Source: Telopea speciosissima (Eukaryota; Streptophyta; Magnoliopsida; Proteales; Proteaceae). Taken from it: 64,000 bases of DNA. The notes beneath the pieces were generated by a model. The model saw only the letters and a list, made by a program, of their open reading frames with translations. It was not told where the DNA came from and searched no databases. This document shows positions 56,602 to 64,000 of this stretch, piece after piece; within the stretch, counting starts at the first letter, position 1; every line of letters starts with the position of its first letter. The stretch is taken from contig NC_057925.1 in assembly GCF_018873765.1 (NCBI RefSeq), forward strand, positions 57,920,970-57,984,969, written 5' to 3'. Made by a program: the position numbers and the translations under genes.

Positions 56602-57903
56602 AACTACTAGCCTTACCTGCCGCTCTGGTAGCTAGTAGCTTCCGTAGTAATTGACAAAGACTTTAAACATATATTTACATCTATCTCAAGAAAGTAGGAT
56701 GAAATTGTGACTCCTTAAAAAAAATACCATGGCCAGCCCTTTAGATTACTTTGATTCAGGCATTTAACCAAATCAGAGTTGTCAACCCATACTTCTATGT
56801 TCCTGTGTCCTCTTTCCAATGCATTGGATAGTCCTTGGCTCCTTGCATGATGCTTTTGGCTTTTGATGCCAGGTGATTCCCAAATGATATCCAATAACCG
56901 ACTCAGAATCACTTCTCAAAAAATAAAGAAATAAAATTATGTTACCTGCTAACCTCAACCAAAATCCAGTTGATAGGGGATTGGTCCAACGGACTTAGTT
57001 TGTTTTCAGGTCCACCATACCTATTTCCAAGCAGATGCTACAATTTTGCCATATGGAAGAGTGATATGACAGTTGTGATTGTTGGATATCTAGAAAATGG
57101 TGTCCACTGGTCATGTGTTAAGTTTCATAACCTAATTCAAGGGGAAAAGTTTATTTGAGTCACTCTTATCTTATGTCTACTCATAGAAAATTTGTAATAT
57201 TTTTTTTCTCTCCTTTAAAAATGAATAAAAAATTAGGGATGGGAATCGACATCAGGCTGTGTACATCAGTGTGGGGCCAATGAGAATACATGTGGGGGTA
57301 TCAAATAGGGATGAGATTTTTTCGTTTCACAGGAGCAGGGCAGTCATTTCACTGTTCCTGCGTCTGGACGCATGTTCCATGCAATCCTGGCAGCCTTCTT
57401 TTTGCCCTTCATTTAAATACTATCACATGTAAATGTTCAACATGACTATGGGTAGTTGTGTACTCCTACTAGGATTTTAATCCTCTCCAATTCTCTAAAG
57501 TGTGCCCTTCCCCAAAAAACGAGAGAGAGAGAGAGAGAGAGAAGTTCTAATGTGAATGCTCCAACTTCCCAACTTACTAAGTGTTCTAGCTTCAGTAAAA
57601 AATGCAGGGGCCATGGTGTATGAGATGCGGCTATAGCAATCCCCTGTTTAAAACCTTCAAAGGTAGATGGCGGGATCTGTTTGCTCTGTATTGTTTAAAC
57701 ATTGAACCAAACTTTCTATCTATAAGTATATATATACACATGCAAGAATACAGATTACAGCATTTCTCCCTTTGGACATGGAAAATAATCAAAATGGAAG
57801 CCTTTGGGGACCCATCTGGTTGAACATAGAGAAAGATATGCTGATTCATTAAGAACAACAAATTGAGAACAGCACATGAAAGCCGAGATCAAGGGTTAAC
57901 CCA
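56602..57903. other. Intergenic, one foldback-like block
   Basis: 57240-57415 carries the CATTTCAC core (GGGCAGTCATTTCACTGTTC) with CCAATGAGAATACATGTGGG upstream, the motif order seen at 46.2 kb. A MITE terminus (AATCCTCTCCAATTCTCTAA) is at about 57478 and a (GA)n tract at 57523-57541. No gene supported. Confidence 0.4.
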
Positions 57904-59876
57904 TCAGCCAATCTTTTCTGTATTTGTGTCATCTGATGGCCATATAACAGTTTCAATGAGCCGCTCACGCATCAATTCCAAGTTCTGATCAGAGATTTCT
58001 TTATATATTGCAGCATGGTCACATTTCTGAATCATCACAGCAAAGAAACATTGGGCAACTTTTATTTTCATGCTCAAAATCAAATCAAAGCAAAGCTCTT
58101 GATGTAAATAGCATGGTTTCATGCATACCTTGGCCCATTTACCATACAGGTGAAGGCGAGTTACCATCACCCTTTCAGCGAGTTCGTGCTTCTCCTGATA
58201 ACAGTAGGGGTTTGTAGTGAACACTCTAATCCAATTAATATAGAGTTACTAGAATTCATTTAACATAATACTACCTTTCCAAGGTTACGAATAAAACGCT
58301 TTCCATCTCCAGGTTGATTTGTTGCCACAAAACTGTAGAAAAGGGGATGGAACAGGATTTAGAAGAACATAGCAAAATGAAATGAGAAATTTTAAAAATA
58401 GGATGAGCATGCCACCAAAAAAACAGAAAAAGAGAAAGATATAATCAGAAAGAGGTTAATGCCTTCCCACAGAAGGTGGCTTCTAAAAACAATAATCCAC
58501 TTACTCATAAAACCACCTGTACTGTGTTGGGTTCATCTCGTAAAGCTGGTTAAGAACAGTCCTTACAGCTTTATATGTGAAATAGTTGAGTATTTGCTGC
58601 AAGTAAAGTAAAGAAATCCTTTAATAGCGTGAAGATAATACAATTAAAATAGGATCTACTAAGTGATGTTATACAAGCAGTAGCATAATCCCACAATTAG
58701 CTAGCTCATAGCAACACTAATGAGACCAGACAAAAATATAATAAGAAAATGAGGCAATGAAATTTTCACCCAAGATTTAGTACTCGGTCATTCTCATTGA
58801 AGGCTAAGTGCATCTTTCTGTAATAGGAATGAAGCTGGTTAGGGGCACCCCGAAAATGTTTGGATCAATATACAAATTCTGAATTAAGTTCCAAACAGTG
58901 GATGCTCTTAAAGGTAGTGGGACCTTAAATTAGAACTTCTGGTGCCTCTTAGTGTTTCTTCAAAGATTTGGTCTTTGTGTACATTGAAGAAGTCATGAAC
59001 AAGTGCAGGCTACCTTTCAAGCTCTTAGTATCGATTTGTAGGTACTAGATACAACTATGTATGCATTTTTCCGCATCACAAGGGTTTTAATTAGAGAAGA
59101 TTCAGTATAATTTTGCTTCTTAATGTAATGAAACAAGTATAAGAAAAAGTAATGAAACACATATTCAGTGCATTGTAAGTTTAACTGAAAGAAAAGAGTG
59201 TTAAGTTGCTTACGGCTTTAATCGGAGTCAATTGTCACCTAGGAGAGTTTTGCTGAAAACCCTTCAATAAGATCATCATCATCATCAAATAGGCAGTTTG
59301 GAAAATAATTATTTCATCCTCATCCATTTCTACTGAATCAAACAGTACGGATAATGCACAAATGATGCTTCAAAATTTAACAAATTCAATTCCCCAAGTT
59401 CTAGAAGCTAAAATTTTCAGATTTGTGAGCAATGAAATGAAACCCATCAAGTTTCAGATTGAAAAGAAAGGAAAAGAAACATCAACAAAAGCTTTTAAAT
59501 CTAAAATAAATCAAAAACTGTTTTAGTTCCTCACCGTTTTAACATCATCAAAGCTATCTTCGTATTGCCCTGCCACTTCACTGACTATAACAAGACTTTG
59601 GCCCTTGTTCTGTTTCCTTGAATGCTGGTCATTAACAAATCGTGAAAGTACTTTCGCAGAGAGACGCCATTCTTGCCATGAATCCACGAATGAGCTGCTC
59701 AGCTCCAAAGATCCATGCCTTTTGAATTGCTTCCTTCTCACGAAATTTCTATACAAACCAATATCCCCTGCACTCTTAAACTTCATATCAGATGATGAAA
59801 GAGAATCCAAACAAAGACATGGACAGGTGTGGGAGTCGATAACCGCCGAACCCACGATTGATAAAGCTCCCACCAT
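57904..59876 (-). CDS. RBCX: RbcX-type Rubisco assembly chaperone, chloroplast
   Basis: RbcX dimers clamp the C-terminus of folded Rubisco large subunits and help assemble L8 cores in the stroma. Coding exons on the - strand: 59876-59535, 58596-58505, 58332-58275, 58194-58129 and 58026-57904. All are GT-AG and in frame, and give 226 aa. The first about 90 residues are Ser/Lys/Arg-rich and fit a plastid transit peptide (MVGALSIVGSAVIDSHTCPC). The mature helical domain begins QYEDSFDDVKT and continues QILNYFTYKAVRTVLNQLYE, MNPTQYRWFYDFVATNQPGD, ELAERVMVTRLHLYGKWAK and ELMRERLIETVIWPSDDTNT. These are the conserved helices and substrate groove of RbcX. ATG 59874-59876 was chosen to match the family start; an in-frame ATG at 59909 adds 11 repeat-encoded residues. 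Confidence 0.93.
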
Positions 59877-59879
59877 CAT

Positions 59880-59909
59880 TTCCTTTCCTTTCCTTTCCTT
59901 TCCTTTCAA
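59880..59909 (-). repeat. (GGAAA)n microsatellite at the RbcX start
   Basis: Five to six GGAAA units on the - strand directly 5' of the start codon. Beginning at ATG 59909 they encode KGKERKGKE in frame with RbcX. Confidence 0.85.
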
Positions 59910-60297
59910 TCACTCAACCCAACAAGTTTTTTCAAGAGAGATACCAATATCTCTTCTTCAACACTGCAATTTATATTGAAATAAGAGATACCCACCAAGG
60001 GAAACTGCGAAACCAGTAATGGGTATCTGAGTAAGTATAAGAATAGCGATGAGATTCATAAATAAAAGATGAAAAGAATTGCAGGTTTATTAGGGTTGGT
60101 GGAGCAAAGTTTTTTGAGGAATTAAGAATAAGGATCTCTCAACCCTCACCTGACGATTTTTGAGGTCCAAATCTCTCTCTCTCTCTCAACCTTCACAAAT
60201 TCACACGATAAAAACCGTAAAACTCAGCTTCGAAAAAAGAAAGCTTCAACGGTACTACACACCTGGACAGTTTTTCCAGTTTTAATGGCTCTTTTGC

Positions 60298-60303
60298 CAC
60301 GTG
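60298..60303. promoter_or_regulatory. G-box-like CACGTG upstream of RbcX
   Basis: GCCACGTGTCAG lies about 420 bp upstream of the RbcX start codon. CACGTG is a common light- and ABA-responsive site in plant promoters. Its use here is inferred from position only. Confidence 0.3.
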
Positions 60304-60492
60304 TCAGAATATCTTTGGTTCCAAATGTCCAATAGTCGTGCAAGAGATTCTAACCGGTGCAAAAAACGTGAACGTACGGACCATGTGTTAGTTAGGTAAA
60401 GATTCTGTTCACACTTCCGAATTCCAAACTAGCTACCAAGCCTTCAGACTTCAGTGTCCAGGAAGCAAGGAATGCCCAGGGAGCTGCCAGTC

Positions 60493-60552
60493 GTTGGGCT
60501 GTGCCGCACATATTCTTAGATGTGCGTCGAAATATGTGCGGCACAGCTCAAC
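60493..60552. repeat. Long hairpin, 22-bp arms
   Basis: GTTGGGCTGTGCCGCACATA.. (60493-60514) and its reverse complement at 60531-60552 differ at one position; the loop is 16 bases. Lies 0.6 kb upstream of RbcX. Confidence 0.85.
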
Positions 60553-60626
60553 GGTTGGATGTCCCTTGGCAGCACTTTGGGTGCACGCCTCCTAGGAGAC
60601 GAGCCTGTAAGTAAGGATGAATGTTC

Positions 60627-60770
60627 TTGGCACCACAGCGCGTCACGGCTAGACACATGGCACAGGACAGGACAGGAATTTTGGCCATTCAGGGGGTGGT
60701 GCCATCATTTCGCCCACCCCCATGTGTCTAGCCGCCACCTATGCCCCAGTGAAAAGAACATTTTTCCTAC
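60627..60770. mobile_element. Foldback element, CATTTCAC-core family
   Basis: Left AATGTTCTTGGCACCACAGC, CACGGCTAGACACATGG; right CCATGTGTCTAGCCGCCACC and AAAAGAACATT. Core GGTGGTGCCATCATTTCGCC. The ends resemble those of the 38.5-kb element (GAGAACATT). Confidence 0.65.
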
Positions 60771-61490
60771 CAGGAAAAAAAATCTCAGGAGAGTTGATAA
60801 CTGGTAAGCAATCTCTCAACACTCCACATGTTATCTCTAGACTTCAGCACAGGTGCAGACCCCAATGGAAGCATGTGCGTAGGCATCCAACGCAGGGTTA
60901 CATTCTTTTTCCCATAATATTAATTGGTTATGGTATCAATCCGTTCGGTTCATGATGCATAATATATAATATATAAATTAAAAGTTTAAAACTGACCAAA
61001 CCGAGAATACCAACACATTTTCAAAACCCAAAACGAATCGACTTGGTTTTGTTCGATTTTGATTTTATATAGTCGCTCTTTATTAAGTTTCATCTTCAGT
61101 TTATGTTGTATCACTCGCAGATATTTCACCAATAAATAATTTAGAATTGAACCTCTAACCCTACATGTTGACTTAAATGCAAGCACAATCCATAGAAGAA
61201 AAAAAATAGAAAGTTCTAGTATCTTGCTTTGGAAAGAATCAAAGAAATTATAGTTTACATTTAGTTAATAATTTACTTGAATTTGTAAGGATAATTTAAT
61301 AATGTCCCGTTTGTTTAGAAGGGATTTATGTGGGGTGGGAGAATTGGCGTAGAAAAATGCTACTGTGACACTTCAAAATTCGAGCCTGACTTTGTTTAGT
61401 TATCTTGGAGTGATGAATTTACAAAAGCTCAAGGAATATCATAAAATGCTTTGTGTGTTGATATGACATTTCAAAATCTTACCCCTATCC
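60771..61490. other. AT-rich intergenic DNA, nothing recognised
   Basis: No gene or bounded repeat before the second Copia element. Confidence 0.4.
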
Positions 61491-61837
61491 TATTAGATAG
61501 ATTGTAATAAAAGAGAGATTATATAAATAATTTGTTATTTTGGGAAAAATGCCTTAGTCCCACATCTGGAAAACTACAAAGTTATAAATGGTATTTATTA
61601 TATTACCTTCTTTATCTCTTGAATTTAAATCGAAAAAGCCGGAGTGATCCGCTCTGACAGGGAAGATCCGGCGTCATTCTCCTGAGCAGGGAGGTGATCA
61701 TGGTGTAATGGTGTTCATTCTGGTTTAACTGGACCGTTAGATCATACATATTCTAAGAGGTGCTCCACTTCTATAAAATAGAGCCATGTTCAAACGAATT
61801 ATCTCTCCCTCTATGATTGCAAGTATCGGAAGAGCAG

Positions 61838-63372
61838 TAGTGTTCCGAGACAAAGCAAATGTTGTTGAATCTGCACCACAAGATCTAGTCGCAATGGTGA
61901 AAATTGGTATGATTATTGAATTGTATATGGCTAGTGTGGTGAAATCTCAAGATTGGTGGCTTGATTCGAGAACAGCGGTTCATGTGTGCAATGACAAGAT
62001 ACGATTCAAGACCTTTGAAGATATTGCGGGCGAGATGTTCTAATGGGGAATCACAATTCTGCTAAGGTCACAGGAAAAGGAAGTGTTGAAGCGCAATTTA
62101 CTTACGGGAAGAAATGAAGTTAATGAATGTGTTGTATGTTCGAGAATTCGTAAGAATTTGGTCTCTGCTAGTATACTTTGTAAGAATGGTTTTAAAACCG
62201 TTCTTGAGTGCGATAACATGATGTTGTCCAAGGGGGTGTCTTTGTGGGAAAGGGTTATTACTATGGCATAGGCAGAAAGAAAAATAGGACACTTGTTAAT
62301 ATGGTAAATGCTATGTTATCGGTGCTAGTTTACCAGAATAACTTGTGGGGTGAGGCATTATTAAGCGCATGTCATATAAGTAATAGGATTCCTTCTAAAA
62401 ATACAATCAAGTCCATATGAGTTATGGAAAGGAAGGAAGCCTAACATTGGATATTTTAAAGTGTGGGGGTGCTTAGCCTTTTATAGAACACCAGATCCTA
62501 AAAGGACAAAAGTGGGTCCTAGAGTACTTAAAAGTGTGTTAGGTAGGATATGCTGAAAATTCAAAAGCATATAGACTTTTGGATGCGGATTCTAACATAA
62601 TTGTTGAATCAAGAGATGTAGAATTTATAGAAAATAAATTCATCAATGAATCAAAATACGAAGAGGTACCTATTCAGACATCATCTTCTATTTTGGAGTC
62701 TAGTGGTCACACTAACATGGAAACTCAACCATCTCTTAGTTTGAAAAGAGATTGAGTGTGATTAGTGAACCCAAAGAAGTCAAAGAGTTAGAAAAGGGAA
62801 AAGGACTTAGGTCAGGTTTTATTTCCTCACAAGCTCTTGTTTTTCTTATGGAAGGGAATAGGAAAGTTGTTCTAAATGAAATACCAATAGTATTTAATTT
62901 AGAAGATGGTCCTAAAACATATAGTGAGGCTATGTGTTCCAGGGATTCAGCTTTCGGAAGAGGCTATAAATGATGAGATGGATTCCATAATGTCTAATGG
63001 CACATGGGTGCTAGTTGATTTACCTCAAGGATCTAAACCCATAGGTTGTAAGTGGGTATTTCGAAAGAAATTGAATACAGAGATGGATCTGTCCAAAAAT
63101 TTAAGGCAAGGTTAATTGCCAAAGGTTTTAAACAAAAGGAAGGCATTGACTATTTTGATACATATGCACCTGTTGCTAGAATAACATCCATTAGAGTGTT
63201 ATTTGCCTTAGTTTCATTATATATGACCTATATGTTTATCGAGATGGATGTTAAACAAAGCGTTTTAAATGGTGATTTAGATGAAGAAGTCTATATGGAA
63301 CAACACCGAGAGTTTGTTCTCGTATACATAACTATTTTAGTTAGAGATATTAAGATGTTTATTACAATCTAG
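61838..63372 (+). pseudogene. Remnant Copia pol (protease, integrase pieces, partial RT)
   Basis: Protease-like frame to 62043, shifted fragments between 62080 and 62930, and an RT N-terminal part from about 62975 to 63330 (DMDVKQ-type motif EMDVKQSVLNGDLDEEVYM). The catalytic YVDD region is absent. Many stops; not translatable. Confidence 0.8.
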
Positions 63373-63380
63373 TGGGGGAT

Positions 63381-64000
63381 TGTTAGATAGATTGTAATAA
63401 AAGATAGATTATATAAATAATTTGTTATTTTGGGAAAAATGCTTTAGTCCCACATCGAAAAACTACAAAAGTTATAAATGGTATTTATTATATTACCTTC
63501 TTTATCTCTTGAATTAAATCGGAAAAGGAGACATTCGGTGTATATGCGAGGACGGCGTAGGCCGTCGCTGCACACGCACACACGTGCGGCGTGGGCGTGG
63601 GACAGAGGCGTTAGTGGCGTACGCACACACTTAGCACTTTGCGCTTGCATCGCGATGCAAGCGTCGTCTGATCGTGCGTTTTTTTTTTTTTAAATGATGA
63701 GATCCGTCGGATTAGAAGATCCTAAGGTCACGTCTCGATAGGATATGGCTGTTGTGAGCGAGGTTCATCTCGGTTTAATCTAGACCGTTAGATCATATGG
63801 CAATAGATCTAATGGATCTACAGAATAAATAGATATGTCTATTCGAAGAGGTGCTCCACTTCTATAAAATAGAGTCATGTGTTCAAACGAATTATCTCTC
63901 CCTCTTACAATTCAGTATCTCTAAGTGGAGTTCTGTGTTTTATATTTATTGCTTTGTTGATTCTGAAGGTGAATTTGTCGTGTGGGGTAAATATCTCCTT
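63381..64000 (+). repeat. 3' LTR of the second Copia element, partial
   Basis: Starts TGTTAGATAGATTG. TATA-like CTATAAAATAG near 63862. It carries a GC-rich block at about 63530-63680 that is absent from the 5' LTR fragment. Truncated by the window end. Confidence 0.75.

Larger units (their letters stand above)
61491..64000 (+). mobile_element. Internally deleted Copia retrotransposon, runs off the window
   Basis: The 5' LTR fragment (61491-61812, start mutated to TATTAGATAG) and 3' LTR (from 63381, TGTTAGATAG) share TGTAATAAAAGA, TTTGGGAAAAATGC, CACTTCTATAAAATAGAG and CGAATTATCTCTCCCTCT. A polypurine tract AGTGGGGGAT precedes the 3' LTR. The 5' LTR joins directly to the protease region (WWLDSRTAVHVCNDK, the catalytic DSG changed to DSR); gag is missing. 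Remnants of integrase follow, then the start of reverse transcriptase (TWVLVDLPQGSKPIGCKWVF, ARLIAKGFKQKEGIDYFDTY, APVARITSIR). The rest of RT and all RNase H are deleted. The 3' LTR continues past the window edge. Confidence 0.85.

Noticed and set aside
1-64000. CRISPR arrays, bacterial operons, tRNA or rRNA genes
   Set aside because: None seen; the direct repeats present are tandem duplications, LTRs or MITEs, and the tRNA-like matches are SINE heads or primer sites.

Overview
This is a stretch of flowering-plant nuclear DNA: genes are split by short GT-AG introns, the DNA is AT-rich, and most of the space between and inside genes is transposable-element debris. The species cannot be named from the sequence. 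Five genic loci are supported. (1) A guanylate kinase gene on the + strand (222-2656, ten coding exons, 409 aa). (2) A small gene encoding a short membrane-type protein on the - strand (15204-15669, two coding exons seen, 3' end not found). (3) An NF-YA transcription factor gene on the - strand (coding 19073-34809, five coding exons, 330 aa) with a miR169-type target site in its 3' UTR. (4) An armadillo-repeat protein of the ARMC8/Gid5 type on the + strand (44609-55462, eight exons, 646 aa). (5) A chloroplast RbcX Rubisco-assembly chaperone gene on the - strand (57904-59876, five exons, 226 aa).

Layout. 1-2.7 kb: guanylate kinase. 2.7-15 kb: intergenic, with a 5'-truncated LINE, a long foldback MITE, a decayed gene fragment, Au-type SINEs, a non-autonomous LTR retrotransposon (9567-12237, target duplication GTATC) and solo LTRs. 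15.2-15.7 kb: the small gene. 16-19 kb: diverged tandem repeats, then the NF-YA 3' UTR. 19-35.9 kb: NF-YA; its first coding intron is 12.3 kb because it holds a solo LTR and a 9.8-kb composite Copia element, which itself contains a second non-autonomous LTR element (24933-27509, target duplication CCTCT) and a further solo LTR. 36-44.5 kb: AT-rich intergenic DNA with several foldback elements. 44.6-55.5 kb: the ARMC8-like gene, whose introns contain a full-length Au SINE, a truncated SINE, a solo LTR (target duplication AGAAG) and tandem duplications. 56.2-56.6 kb: a Mutator-like MITE with a 9-bp target duplication. 57.9-59.9 kb: RbcX. 60.5-60.8 kb: hairpins. 61.5-64 kb: an internally deleted Copia element running off the window.

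The genes are ordinary housekeeping or regulatory genes and do not form a functional cluster. The least explained material is a family of non-autonomous LTR elements with an unrecognised, partly repeated protein whose reading frame crosses the polypurine tract into the 3' LTR. It occurs in two copies, with related LTRs elsewhere. Also notable are a Copia element that looks like a recombinant of two copies, and a recurring set of small foldback elements sharing a GGGGCAGTCATTTCAC-like core. Exon boundaries come from reading splice sites and protein continuity by eye; no search was run.
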